From positions 22,134,001 through 22,198,000 of the forward strand of contig CP093831.1 of assembly GCA_033063855.1 (NCBI GenBank): a stretch of DNA of 64,000 bases. The letters are read 5' to 3'. Below, piece by piece: positions 12,377-23,376 of the stretch. Source of the stretch: Smittia aterrima (taxonomy: Eukaryota > Arthropoda > Insecta > Diptera > Chironomidae). A program made the translations under genes and the position numbers. Under the pieces are notes generated by a model. That model was not told where the DNA came from. It saw nothing but the letters and a program-made list of their open reading frames with translations, and searched no databases. The number at the start of each line of letters is the position of its first letter. Within the stretch, counting starts at the first letter, position 1.

Positions 12377-14319
12377 ATGAGCGGTAAGAAGCCTTTAATG
12401 GAAGAGAAGATGTCCCAGAGCATCTTCTACAACTTAAGCATCTTGAAAATGGCAACCAAGTCATCAGCAGAGTTCGACGAAGTTCTTTGCAATGTAAAAT
12501 TTAAATTTCTGTTTAAATCTTCGACAATGAATGAATAATTTAATTTCTCTTCTAGACAATGTTTATCAAGTCAAACACGAAGGTCTTCATTCACACAACG
12601 CACTTTCTATTCAACATAATCGATTCAAAAGAATTCAAGTCAAAGTTTTACTGGCCCATTACAGAAAAGAAATTTGAGAATAATTACAGATCTTCGTCGA
12701 TTGATTTCATCAACAATCTCATCGACAAGCACCACCTCGAACAAGAAAAAGTCAAAATGGTTCAGGTTATTCATCCACACGGAAAGAAATTCATGTCGTT
12801 AATGTTGGATTTAATCATTTTGGCAACAAAGGAAATTATGAAGCGTCGTAATTTCATTGCTGAAAAGTCTTTTGATATCGACGAAGTTACGGAAGCTTGC
12901 AAAAACATTAAAAGTATAGAAAGCGATATCGTGAGCAACATTAAAATCGAAAGTCAATGTATCAAGGAAAAGATAAAAGCGATTCAGCTCTTGCACAGCA
13001 AAATCTTTCCGGTTAATGATTTTCCAATGACGTTCGAGGAATTTATTTCTTCCTGGCACAGTTTCAATCTTAATCGCATGGATAAAATCCATCAGCGGAA
13101 TAAGATGATCGATTCTGTTTATCAGAAAACGTCTGAGATGGTCGATGCTGCTCAACAAATGTTGCAACCGAAAGTGTACGACACTTTTTCACCGCCTCTT
13201 GTCGTCATTGAAGAGATTAGAGAGTTCTATGAGAACGCTGGAGCAACGAGTCCTGATTTCCCAGAAGCAGTTAGTGGAGGCCGAGTTAACATTTCTTGGC
13301 TCATTACTCAATTAAATCACGTTCTACCAGCAATCGTCAGTTATGTTGCGAACTACTCTGTTGACCCAGCAAACACGAGCTCCGACGAATTGAAGTCACT
13401 TCAAAAGTATTCAATTGAGATGGAGAAGATCGATAAGAATGTTGATAAGTTTTGTCTGCTATGGCGTGGAACAATTCCAGCGAAGATTGCAAAATTTAAA
13501 GCTATAAAGGAAGCAAAGCAACGCCAAGAAAGGGAACAAAAATCAGCTGAAGAATTGGCAGAGAAAGAAGCAAAGAAACGAGCTGAAATCGAGAAGTTAA
13601 AATTGCTGTTTGAACCAGTTTATTATTTCGATGCAACGAAGGAATGTTTGAAACATGTTGTCGTGAAGAAGAATCGTTTGTCGTTGCTCGACGATGAAGA
13701 TGGCAACGATAATTTGGTAAACGAAACAAAACTTTATCGCTCTGTTCAATCTTCTCTCGCTAACAAGTCGAAAATGCTTCCACCAAAGCCACAGCAACGT
13801 CGTCGATTTGACGCAATGCAAATGCTGGAAAGAGCAAATCAACCGTCATGTTCTCGAAACGACTTAAACTCAACCACACGCTTTGGTAAAGTTGGTAAAG
13901 ATTCGGCTCCAAAGTTCTCGTCGACTTTGTTGTCTCCTGATTTCCGTCAACCACAGTTCAACTGCTCAATTATGAGTGAAATACAGAAAGGATCACCGGA
14001 AACTTCTATGGAATCGATTTTCCAATTTTCAACGAAAGCAAATGAACAGCAGCCACGGACTCCTTTAGGTTCACTCGATCCTGAATTGGTGAACACGAAT
14101 CAATCTCAAAATAATCATTTCGTCACGCCCAAAGTTCAGCTGAACAACGACACGATTGATACAAGCAACGATAAATCGAATAGCACTGTCAAGCTCGCAC
14201 AACGAAGTTCTGGAGACCCTGCCAATGACAACAGCAGCAGTTTCTCTTCGGCATGGATGATGAACGATGAAAATCTCTTTGACACAAGTGATACGCTCTT
14301 GCGAAATGTCGAAGACTAA
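12377..14319 (+). CDS. HAUS6: HAUS augmin-like complex subunit 6 (Dgt6 type)
   Basis: Two exons, 12377-12493 and 12556-14319, give 626 residues, close to the Drosophila Dgt6 length. Augmin binds existing spindle microtubules and recruits gamma-tubulin ring complex to nucleate branches, so the protein acts at the mitotic spindle. The N-terminal half (about 1-230) matches the HAUS6 N-terminal domain, with the segment ILKMATKSSAEFDEVLCN, then FIKSNTKVFIHTTHFLFNII. A charged, predicted coiled-coil stretch rich in Glu, Lys and Ala lies near 355-390. The remaining 240 residues are low-complexity Ser/Asn/Gln sequence, expected to be disordered and typical of this subunit. The 62-bp intron has GTAAAA and TTCTAG ends. 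A poly(A) signal AATAAA is at 14412. KANSL3 follows on the same strand. Confidence 0.85.
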
Positions 14320-14411
14320 GAAATCGAATGTTTTGTAACGTTCAATGGAGTTTCGGAGAGTTTTCTAATCTCGTAAAAAAGTTAAGTTCTCCGAAAAAAA
14401 AACCTGCAAGT

Positions 14412-14417
14412 AATAAA
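14412..14417 (+). terminator. Poly(A) signal of HAUS6
   Basis: AATAAA lies 93 bp past the HAUS6 stop codon, followed by AT-rich sequence. It is the nearest canonical signal downstream of that gene. Confidence 0.6.
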
Positions 14418-14565
14418 ATTGAAAATAATTAAATATTACGAGTTTTACGCTACAAATTCACTTTAAATCTTATTTAATTGATATAACTACAGCTACCAAT
14501 ATCATTGATGGTAGAAAATCACTGAAACGCTCAAGAATTTCACTAAAAATTGAAAGCTTGCAAAT

Positions 14566-17199
14566 ATGTTTGTTTCGAGAAAATCAATTCTTGTGTCGAA
14601 GGCTCCACACACTTTTCCACAATGTTGGTCTCATGTTCCTGACGAGGTAAGTCTTCAGCTCCGTAAATAAGCTGAAATGGCGTTACGCGAATGGAATCAA
14701 ATGAAACAATGATTTTTTTTATAGAACGAGCCGCTTGATGATGCGGAGAATATTCCTTTGTACGACATTGAGCTCACCAAAGCTGCAATGGATCATTCCA
14801 GTAAACTTTGCGGCTTAACAAGAAATGCAAACACAGAGGATGACGACTGGGAAAATAAGATTCTGAAATATGGTTGGACACCAAGGCATTTAAATCTGTT
14901 TGATTCGATTGTGAAGGTTTTGGATTACGATCGACTTTCCCGCCTTGCAAACGTTGACAACAAACGTTATGAAGCAGTGCAACGACGACTAACCATCGAC
15001 AAGTCGGCAGATAGAATGAGAAAATGTCTCGCGTCTGTTGGTTGGGAAACTGCAATGATTCAGTGGATTCACGGACTTTTAATGGAGTATCTTCCTCCAA
15101 GTTATCTCGCCGCTTATCTCGATATCATGCAGAGTCTGAAGAACAAACTACCGTCGCTTATAGATAAAATGATCTTTTGGAAACCAGGGAATGTTGTGCA
15201 AGAGCTCCTGGCTCCGATTTTGAAGAAAACATGGCAGCCAGTCTTGAATCATAAAGTAAGTTTTCTTTAAGTGGCAATCAAAGTTGCTCTTTAACTTAAT
15301 TTTCAATTTTAGTATCGCAAGCTTCCTGGCAACGCATTGTTGGTTGTAATTCCATCAGCTGCTCCAAAGCTTGGCCCTCAATCATCACGCATCAGCAAGC
15401 TGTACACTCTGTTCACGACATTAGCTCCAATGCTTCCAGTTCAACTTAATATTTCAAACTTCGCTGCTCAGAAACAGACGTTGCAGTCAATTGCTGAACA
15501 AACAGTTTCCATTACACGAACAAAGATTCAAGAGCTAAAAGCGGAGAACCCTGACAGACGTTTGATTCTTGTAGGCATGAGTTCAGCATCGGCATTGGCG
15601 ATTCAAGTGGCATTAGTTGAACAAGTATCTGGTGTTGTTTGCTTCGGTTTCTCATATAACACCGCTCATGGGGTTCGTGGACAACCTGACGATCACTTCC
15701 TTGAACTATCAACACCAACAATGTTCCTTGTGGGCCAGAACGCATCTCGGTGCAGTGAGGAAGAAATTGAACATTTCCGGGAGAAGCTTACAGCTCCAAC
15801 ATCGACAGTTATCGTAGGTGCAGCTGATGATTATCTACGTGTTAGCAAAACGAAGCGAAGACTTGAAGGCGTTACACAAGAAATGGTCGATAATATGATT
15901 GTTGATGAAATTGCTGATTTCGCCACGAAATGTCTGCAGCGACCACTTCCAGCTCGTGTCAAGACAACAGTTTTGACTGTTCCACGTCGTGAAATCGATT
16001 CATCAACTGGACAAGTTAGAAAAAGGAAGACAGATGATTTCGATATTCCGAAGGGGATGATGATTAAAGCTCAAAAGTTGATGAGACCGACTTCGACATC
16101 TGATGACGTTCTTGACATTGCTGTACAAAGCATTTTACCCGAGCATGAAGAAAGATCTTCAGTTCCCAAGCCTCAGAAATTCATCTCCACAAGTCGTATC
16201 GTTGGAAACATTGGACCACAAAGAATGCGTGTGATTAACAATCAGTTCGCTCAGACGAAGATGCCGCCAATTGGTCAGACGAAGTACATTACAATCTCTG
16301 GGCAGAAGACGATTAAAACTTCTCAAGTTTCAAGACAAACTACAACATCAACACTGCAACAAAACCGCGGTAAAATTCCATTTGTTCAACAACAATCTTT
16401 CAGTCCAACTAAGTACACTATCGTCCGGCATTCAAACGCTTCATCGAGTGGTTTCACTTATGTCAATGAAGCGACTACAGATATCGCCGGAACAAACATT
16501 TTTGATATGCCAATTGTATTCGCTGATAATGAAGGAAATATCGACGAGGAAGCATCTACAATGTCCGATAATTCTGTAATTTCAGTTGCCAGTGACTCAC
16601 CGCCAGCAACTTCCAAGCAAGTTATCATGAAAACAACCAACGTTAGTTCAATCGTTCCTACAACATCAACTCAAACGTACACAATCACCAAGAACAAGAA
16701 CATTTTGATTCAAAAGCCAACAACAGGAAAGATGGTGATGATCAACGGAACAGTTGTTGGAAAGCAAGTTCCAGCGAACAACATCGTCATACCAAAGCCG
16801 ACGACACTTGCTCAACAAATAAGAGTTCAGAAGTTCGGGCCGAATTCGAAAATCTTGAAGCAAACTCCAACAACAACAACCTCGTCTGGTAAGAAGATAG
16901 AAATTTTAAATACAACGATCATCAAACCAGCTTCAACTGCACCAAGAACTCAGACAGTTCCAAGCTTCGTGAATCTTGCTGATGGGAAGAAATTTACAGG
17001 AACTCGACTCTCTCTTCCAACAACATTCAACAAGAACAATCAAATCATCATTAAATCGAATTCACTGAAGCCATACACAGGTTCACAGATTCTCACTTCG
17101 TCACTTTCTTCTGGAACTAAGCAGTTGGGAAATTTGACAGTGAAGCGATTAAATGTTGTACCAAGTGCAACAATCACAAAAATCTTTAAAGAATCATAA
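14566..17199 (+). CDS. KANSL3: NSL complex subunit 3 (KANSL3 / NSL3)
   Basis: Three exons, 14566-14646, 14725-15255 and 15313-17199, give 832 residues. KANSL3 is a subunit of the MOF-containing NSL complex, a nuclear histone H4 acetyltransferase assembly at housekeeping promoters. The conserved N-terminal part includes TKAAMDHSSKLCGL and YGWTPRHLNLFDSIVKVLDYDRLSRL. An alpha/beta-hydrolase-like domain follows, with the nucleophile-elbow-like GMSSAS near residue 290 and LSTPTMFLVGQNASRCSEEEI further on. The last 380 residues are Thr/Ser/Gln-rich and repetitive, so probably disordered. Intron phases are all zero. The gene is convergent with DMAC2L, with 42 bp between stop codons. In Drosophila the orthologue is, to my knowledge, known as Rcd1/NSL3. 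Confidence 0.9.
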
Positions 17200-17212
17200 T
17201 TTGCTTAACTTC

Positions 17213-17218
17213 TTTATT
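17213..17218 (-). terminator. Poly(A) signal of DMAC2L, inside the convergent gap
   Basis: The minus strand reads AATAAA 24 bp past the DMAC2L stop. Cleavage downstream would fall at or within the last codons of KANSL3. Confidence 0.55.
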
Positions 17219-17231
17219 ATTCTCATTGACA

Positions 17232-17237
17232 AATAAA
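17232..17237 (+). terminator. Poly(A) signal of KANSL3, inside the convergent gap
   Basis: AATAAA starts 33 bp after the KANSL3 stop and ends 5 bp before the DMAC2L stop codon on the other strand. Cleavage 10-30 bp downstream would fall in the DMAC2L coding region, giving antisense-overlapping mRNA ends. Confidence 0.55.
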
Positions 17238-17241
17238 TCGA

Positions 17242-17879
17242 TTACTTAATGTCAATTTCACAATTCTTGAGACTTTTCTTTAATTCCTCGGTAATCTTTG
17301 GTACATCTTTGATGTAAGGAAGATCACGTACGACGAGCTTCTCAAGCTTTTCCATTGACGAGAGGGAACGAAGTCCTTCGTCTGTGATGTTCTTGCAACC
17401 AAAAATCTCCAATACTTTCAAGGAGCCTTTGCAATGTGCGAGACGATGGAGCGCATCGTCTGTGATATAGCTGCAATTCTTTAAAACGAGCTTCTCAAGG
17501 TTCTCACATCCTGTCAAATGAAGAAATCCTTCATCGTTAATACCGGCACCGATAGCTTCGATTTCTTTTATCAAGAACTTTTGATTCTCTGGAGGAAGCA
17601 AATTATAATCGCACAACAAATTCGGAAAACCAACGAATTTTGCGCAAGCACCATTTCTAAGAAGCCATTCCGCAGCAGTTCTATAAAAAGACTTCTAAGA
17701 ATTTGAGAAAAAGTTATGAAATTTAAAATAATTCACCGGTCGTGGCCAAGTGCTTTGGTTCTCTCGGCGTCCATTCGATTGAACATGTGAACTGTCCACC
17801 ACCATAATGTTCTTGTCTCTTTCTGAACATTAAATGGATTTAATTTTCGCAGAACTAACATTTTTCCCATTTGCAACAT
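17242..17879 (-). CDS. DMAC2L: Distal membrane-arm assembly component 2-like (ATP synthase subunit s-like)
   Basis: Two exons, 17879-17737 and 17680-17242, joined by a 56-bp intron, give 193 residues, near the usual length of about 200. The family (also called ATP5S or factor B) is a small mitochondrial leucine-rich-repeat protein linked to respiratory complex and ATP synthase assembly or coupling. Recognisable features are WWWTVHMFNRMDAERTKALGHDRTAAEWLLRNG split across conventional lines of the family, then CAKFVGFPNLLCDYN, and LRR units such as LEKLVLKNCSYITDDAL and LKVLEIFGCKNITDEGL. The N-terminus is basic and lacks acidic residues, as expected for import. The start is 206 bp from that of DHX15, which runs the other way. 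Confidence 0.88.
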
Positions 17880-18084
17880 CGCAATTGATTTGTAAACAAG
17901 ATTTTTCGAGAACTTTAATTAACAGTCAAAGTTTGAATTTTGTCGAGTTTGAAGTTTTGTAGAATTTTTCATCAAAGTCTCCGCTTAATAGAACTTTTAG
18001 TAGAAAGAATTCTTAATTAACTTTTTGAGCTGTCTTACGCTTCTAATCGTTGAATAAAAGTGTTAATCCACATAGAAAGCAAAG
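17880..18084. promoter_or_regulatory. Divergent promoter region DMAC2L / DHX15
   Basis: Only 205 bp separate the two start codons, so both 5' UTRs and both core promoters must lie here or overlap the first exons. The stretch is very AT-rich. No clear TATA box was identified. The role is inferred from spacing alone. Confidence 0.4.
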
Positions 18085-20748
18085 ATGTCGAAACGGAGAA
18101 TAGAAGTTATGGATCCATTCATCAAGAAACGAAGGTAATTAAGGAAAAACAATTTTCGCACATTTTTCCTAAAGTTTTTTCTTTTTTTGATTTGCAGAGA
18201 GGAAAAGGGAATTCCTGTCGATATGGGCATAGTAGCAGCATCTTCAGCAGCTCCTGGAACGATCAATCCTTTGAATGGAAATGTATACACCCAAAACTAT
18301 CAAAACATCCTCAAGAAACGCATTTTGCTGCCTGTCTTCGAGTACCGAACAGATTTCATGAGATTGCTTGCGGAACATCAATGTATCGTGCTCGTTGGTG
18401 AAACTGGATCAGGAAAAACAACACAAATTCCACAGTGGGCGGTTGATTATGCGCGTTCGATGGGAGGAAAGAGCGTTGCATGTACTCAACCCAGAAGAGT
18501 AGCAGCAATGTCAGTCGCTCAACGTGTCTCTGAGGAAATGGACGTGATGTTGGGTCAGGAAGTTGGTTATTCGATTCGTTTTGAAGATTGCTCCTCGTCA
18601 AAGACAGTGCTAAAATACATGACTGATGGTATGTTGCTGCGTGAAGCAATGAGCGATCCAATGCTCGAAGCTTATCAAGCAATTCTATTAGACGAGGCTC
18701 ACGAAAGGACACTTGCAACAGATTTATTGATGGGCGTGTTGAAGGAAGTTGTGAAACAGCGCTCAGACTTGAAGCTTATCATTATGTCTGCCACATTAGA
18801 CGCCGGGAAATTTCAAAATTACTTTGACAACGCTCCTCTGATGAACGTTCCTGGTCGTACACATCCCGTTGAAATTTTCTACACTCCCGAACCTGAGCGT
18901 GACTACTTGGAGGCTGCTATTCGAACTGTAATTCAAATTCATATGTGTGAGGAAATCGAAGGAGACGTTTTGATGTTCCTTACTGGACAAGAAGAGATTG
19001 AAGAGGCTTGCAAGCGTGTTAAACGAGAGATTGACAATCTTGGGCCGGATGTTGGTGAACTTAAGTGCATTCCACTTTACTCAACTCTCCCACCAGCTGC
19101 ACAGCAAAAGATTTTCGAGCCCGCTCCACCAAAACGTTCAAACGGAGCTATAGGACGTAAAGTTGTTATCTCAACAAACATCGCTGAAACTTCTTTGACA
19201 ATCGATGGCGTCGTATTCGTAATCGATCCAGGATTCGCTAAACAGAAAGTTTACAATCCTCGAATTCGTGTAGAGAGTTTACTTGTCTCACCGATCAGTA
19301 AAGCATCAGCTCAACAAAGAGCTGGTCGCGCCGGAAGAACAAGACCAGGAAAGTGTTTCCGTTTGTACACCGAGAAAGCTTACAAGAATGAAATGCAAGA
19401 CAACACTTATCCTGAAATCTTAAGATCAAATTTGGGTAAGTTTCTAAATAATTTTATTTCGTAAATCAATTTTTAATTTCAAACATTTTAGGGACGGTCG
19501 TGTTGCAGTTGAAGAAACTCGGAATCGATGATCTTGTTCATTTCGATTTCATGGATCCGCCAGCTCCTGAGACACTCATGCGAGCTCTGGAATTGCTGAA
19601 TTATCTTGCTGCTTTAGACGACGATGGAAATTTAACAGACTTGGGATCTGTTATGTCGGAGTTCCCGTTGGATCCTCAATTGGCGAAAATGTTGATTGCT
19701 TCATGTTCTCACAATTGCTCCAACGAGATTCTTTCCATCACTGCTATGCTGTCGGGTGAGTGTCCATTCCAAATCTTCTCCTTCTCTTCCCTTTGACAAG
19801 CTTTGAAAATCGCCAAACGATATTCCAAGCCTGTAGACGATTTCTCGGAATCTCTACCAAACCAAATCTTTCGTTTGTTTTAGAATTGTTTTATTGATTT
19901 GACGGACGTGCGAATGGCCTTTAAAATTGGATTTTTCATATCATTTGAAATCCAATGGCCGTTCACATTCACATGCAACATTGTTTGCTGCGTCCATTTC
20001 TCTTCTTGTTTTTCTTTTGAACGTTTAAAGTTCCACAGTGCTTTGTGCGGCCTAACGAGATGAAGAAACAAGCTGATGAAGCCAAGATGCGGTTTGCACA
20101 TATCGACGGAGATCATCTAACGTTGCTAAACGTTTATCATGCATTTAAGCAGAGTAAGTTAAAGGAAATTTGTGAGAAGATGAACAAGAACTAATTTGTT
20201 TTATTACAGGCAACGAAGATCCTCAATGGTGTTACGAGAACTTCGTCAATTATCGATCACTAAAGTCAGCTGACAATGTTCGACAACAGTTGGCTCGTAT
20301 CATGGATCGTTTCAATTTAAAGAGAACTAGCACAGAGTTCACATCAAAAGATTATTACATCAACATTCGCAAAGCTCTTGTTCAAGGATTCTTCATGCAA
20401 GTTGCTCATTTGGAACGCACTGGACATTACTTGACCATCAAAGATAATCAGATCGTTCAGTTGCATCCTTCAACTTGCTTGGACCACAAACCAGATTGGG
20501 TCATTTACAATGAATTCGTTTTGACTACAAAGAACTACATTCGTACAGTTACTGACGTTAAACGTAAGTTTTATTTGTTTACTTTAAATCAATCAATTCT
20601 AATCGTTTAATCTTTTTTAGCTGAATGGTTGTTGAAGATTGCACCGCAGTACTACGATCTCAATAATTTCCCTCAATGCGAAGCAAAGCGACAGTTGGAA
20701 CTTCTTCAGACTCGCTTGGAATCGCGACAGTTCACAAAAGGATTTTAA
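18085..20748 (+). CDS. DHX15: Pre-mRNA-splicing DEAH-box RNA helicase DHX15 (Prp43)
   Basis: Six exons, 18085-18134, 18198-19435, 19492-19755, 20031-20153, 20210-20563 and 20621-20748, encode 718 residues. DHX15/Prp43 uses ATP to release the intron-lariat spliceosome and also acts in ribosome assembly; it is nuclear and nucleolar. Visible helicase motifs are GETGSGKTTQ (motif I, about residue 85), TQPRRVAA (Ia), DEAHERT (II, about 180), SATLDAG (III), STNIAETSLTIDG (V) and QQRAGRAGRTRPGKCFRLY (VI). The HA2/ratchet and OB-fold regions follow, with MRFAHIDGDHLTLLNVYHAF and HPSTCLDHKPDWVIYNEFV. Intron 3 is 275 bp, several times longer than the others, and contains a hairpin (see separate entry). 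Poly(A) signals AATAAA occur at 20820 and 20831. Confidence 0.96.
19908..19966 (+). other. Hairpin inside DHX15 intron 3
   Basis: Perfect 9-bp arms ATTGGATTT (19926-19934) and AAATCCAAT (19948-19956) enclose a 13-base loop. An outer stem AATGGCC (19913-19919) pairs with GGCCGTT (19957-19963) with one G-U pair, after a 6-base one-sided bulge, and GTG/CAC can extend it. It lies in the only long intron of DHX15. It may be an intron-encoded small RNA or part of one, but no C/D or H/ACA boxes could be assigned with confidence. Confidence 0.35.
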
Positions 20749-21005
20749 GAGAAACTTTCATTATCTAATCGGGTTCAGCTCTAGATGTTAGGGAATTAAA
20801 TAATCTAAAACATTTGTTCAATAAACAGGAAATAAAATTCAAGAGCTTGATTCACAAGAAATTTATTTTTTTAGCATTCCTCTAATTTTGTGTGACAATC
20901 GGGTTGACGATAATTCCTTAAGGGCTAAACCAGAGCAAGGAGGGGAATTTTCTGAATTTAAACTTGAGGAAAGTTTCATCAGCGCCGTCAATCGCTTCGA
21001 GATAA

Positions 21006-21817
21006 TTATTTGGAAACTCCCACCAAAGCCGGTCTGATCACTCGCTCGTGTAGCTTGTAACCAATTTTGCTGACGACGACTACAGTGTTTGGTTCTTTGT
21101 TTGGGATATCAGATTGGAAAAGTGCTTCATGGAAGTTTGGATTAAACTTCTCATCAATTGGGTTGACTTGTTCGAGCCCGTGGCGTTTAAACACTTTTTC
21201 AAGTTCGGCTTTGGTCATTGTGAGGCCTTCAAACAAAGCTTTTAAATGCTGATTCTTATCGTTGAGCTCTTCTTTAGGAACTGCTTCTGTAGCGTGACCG
21301 AGAATGTCTGACACTTCCAGAAGGTCCTTGCAGAATGATTGAATGCCAAAGATTTTTGCATCGTCGATTTGCTTCGTTAGCCGTTTACGCATATTTTCAC
21401 TGTCAGCCAAGGATCGTTTGTATTTGTCCTAAAAGAAAATGATGTTTACTTAAAAAGTTATTGCGAAATAAGTAAACTTACATCAAGTGTCGCAGTTTTC
21501 TCACTCAATTCTTCGACATCTTTCGTCAGCTTCTCAACTGCGCCAGTCAATTCCTTTTCCTTTTCAGATAATTCAGCGGTTTGTTCGGTGTTAGCCTTGG
21601 CCTCTTCTGTAGCGAATGTCCTTGTTCGCATCATTGATGGAGCTACACTAATATTTGGAAGAGAAACACGACGAATGAGATTAGAGCGAAGGTTACATCA
21701 TATTTAATGTTATTTCAGCTAAGTGAACAAACAAGCTTACTTGAAGTTAATTGTCCTCGGCAGGAACGGTGCGAACTTTGCTAAGCGCATCATGAGACTT
21801 GTGTTTATCGCTGCCAT
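21006..21817 (-). CDS. Roe1: Mitochondrial GrpE, nucleotide-exchange factor of mtHsp70
   Basis: Three exons, 21817-21741, 21647-21482 and 21428-21006, give 221 residues. The matrix protein drives ADP release from mitochondrial Hsp70 during protein import and folding. The first 45 residues are rich in Arg, Met, Ser and Thr and lack acidic residues, a mitochondrial presequence ending near RTRTFATEE. A long charged helix follows (ELSEKEKELTGAVEKLTKDVEELSEKTATL), then DKYKRSLADSENMRKRL, equivalent to the conserved GrpE segment before the helix bundle. The C-terminal beta domain includes FNPNFHEALFQ and NTVVVVSKIGYKLHERVIRPALVGVSK, a family signature. Its start is 189 bp from that of Tom7 on the opposite strand. 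The gene is convergent with DHX15. Confidence 0.93.
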
Positions 21818-22006
21818 TTCAGCTGTTTTTAAAAATCTTCAACTCAAGATTTGACTTCTCGTTGTGAAATTTATTTGTTAATATTAGTTTCACTCCCTTC
21901 GACAGTCTTCCCAAGCTTTTTAAGCGCATCATCGACTAGAAAACGGAGGAAAACTGCGAGCTCAAATAAAAGTTCTGCGAAGAAAATAAAATTTATTATT
22001 CAAACG
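21818..22006. promoter_or_regulatory. Divergent promoter region GrpE / Tom7
   Basis: A 189-bp spacer separates the start codons of two mitochondrial protein-import genes. Both transcription starts must lie inside it. Co-regulation is inferred from layout; no specific factor site was identified by eye. Confidence 0.4.
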
Positions 22007-22229
22007 ATGGCACTTTCCGAACAAGCTAAAGAACGACTGGGAATGGTTTTCGAAGTCGCAAAGACTGCATTCCATTGGGGATTCATTCCAACAGTTCTGT
22101 ATTTAGGTAAACAAACGAAATCTCTTTTAATGTCTTCAAGAAATAATAATTTTTCTTTTTTTAGGCTTCTCGAAAGGAGCTGAACCTGGAATGGCACCGC
22201 TCTCTGTAGCGTCACTTCTCTGGCAATAG
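22007..22229 (+). CDS. Tom7: Mitochondrial import receptor subunit Tom7
   Basis: Two exons, 22007-22106 and 22165-22229, encode 54 residues, the normal Tom7 length. Tom7 is a single-pass outer-membrane protein that modulates assembly and stability of the TOM translocase. The sequence has the family core FHWGFIPTVLYLGFSKGAEPGM followed by a short hydrophobic tail ending SLLWQ. One 58-bp phase-1 intron splits a glycine codon in LGF. A poly(A) signal AATAAA is at 22255. The gene is too short to stand out as an ORF and was joined from splice sites. It diverges from GrpE and converges with RpL35. Confidence 0.93.
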
Positions 22230-22381
22230 AAATGTAATAGATTCGTAATTCATGAATAAATCATAATTCTGAAAATGTAAAAAAATCTTTTAACCTAAAA
22301 TTAGAAACATTGGTTTTGTGTTTCAAGAAAAGAATTTATCTTTTATTTCAGATGTTTGTTGGAAATAACACGACGATAGAA

Positions 22382-23004
22382 TTATGCCTTGACGGCGTAT
22401 TTGCGAACTGGATATTTCGATCGTTTACGAAGTTCCTTCATGGTCACACGGTTGGCATCGCGTACGCTCAGAGCCTTACGAATGGCGCGGGTCTTCTTGG
22501 GTCTCAAGTCTAAAGGCTTGTACTTCTTGCCATGGTACAACTTGCGAAGATTCTCCTTGGTCTTCTGGTTCATGACAATGTAGACGCGTGCAATAGCTTT
22601 ACGCACGACACGGCTATAATTAAAAGAGAATTAAAACTCACTCAACTTTGGTTTAGTTAAATTTACATTTTTGAGAGCTTTGATGGAGCTCCACCGGTGA
22701 CTTTAGCAACGCGGAGTCCAAGAAGCTCCTGCTTCAAGTCCTCGAGCTGCTTGGTCAGCTCCTTTTTGTCCTTTTGACGCAATTCTGAGCATTTCACCTT
22801 ACCCTAAAACGAGAAACAAGTTGACAAAATTTAGTTTTAGGTTTGCGAAATGATTTTTGTTAATTTTCTCTAAGTTCCAACAAGTTTTCCATCAATTGAA
22901 TGCAATTCTTCAATGAGTCGTGTCGTTAACTAATAACTTTTGATGAAATCTTGTGGGAAAACAGCGAATTTACTAAGTTAAATGATTTAATTTCGACGCA
23001 CCAT
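22382..23004 (-). CDS. RpL35: 60S ribosomal protein L35 (uL29)
   Basis: Three coding exons, 23004-23002 (the ATG alone), 22803-22667 and 22613-22382, give 123 residues, exactly the usual RPL35 length. uL29 sits near the exit tunnel of the large subunit. Recognisable segments are GKVKCSELRQKDKKEL, LGLRVAKVTGGAPSKLSKI, RVVRKAIARVYIVMNQKTKENLRKLYHGKKYKPLDLR and the basic C-terminus RKRSKYPVRKYAVKA. The first coding exon is only the start codon followed directly by the GTGCGT donor, an arrangement seen in several ribosomal-protein genes. An uninterrupted pyrimidine tract lies upstream (see promoter entry). The 198-bp first intron shows no convincing snoRNA boxes. Confidence 0.93.
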
Positions 23005-23376
23005 TTTTCAAACGTGTTTGAAACTTGAGTTTCAGAGAAAAAGAAAGAGAGAGAGACGGAGAGTTCGTTTGAGCCCTCGAGAAACTACAAAAAATTTGTA
23101 GACTTTTGAAGAAAATCTTTGCGAAACAACAAAAAGCTTAAAACTGTCTCAATAACTAGTTAAACGACTGCTAAAGTTACCAAAGTTTGTGTAAGAAGTG
23201 AAAGGATCATTGCGCTGCTTAGACTTAGTTTAAAAACTTGAAGTGATTGAATATTTGAAGCGATGACTTAATTTATGATTTTGCAGCTGTTCTCAGTGAT
23301 ATTATCGCTCCTATTTATTGTTCATTACTTGTATTACATCACAAGCTCGCTTTTAAAGCGGGAAATAACCATCCAA
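23005..23376. promoter_or_regulatory. Divergent promoter region RpL35 / KAP3
   Basis: 372 bp separate the two start codons. The RpL35 side contains the pyrimidine tract. No TATA box is evident. The assignment rests on spacing and orientation. Confidence 0.4.
23034..23056 (-). promoter_or_regulatory. TOP/TCT-like pyrimidine tract of RpL35
   Basis: The minus strand has 23 consecutive pyrimidines (alternating CT, then T-rich) ending 30 bp before the ATG. Ribosomal-protein genes in flies start transcription at a TCT motif inside such a tract, and the mRNA 5' end carries the TOP signal. The exact start base cannot be fixed from sequence. Confidence 0.5.

Noticed and set aside
22804..23001. RpL35 first intron as a snoRNA host
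   Set aside because: No C/D pair and no convincing H/ACA boxes were visible on the sense strand.
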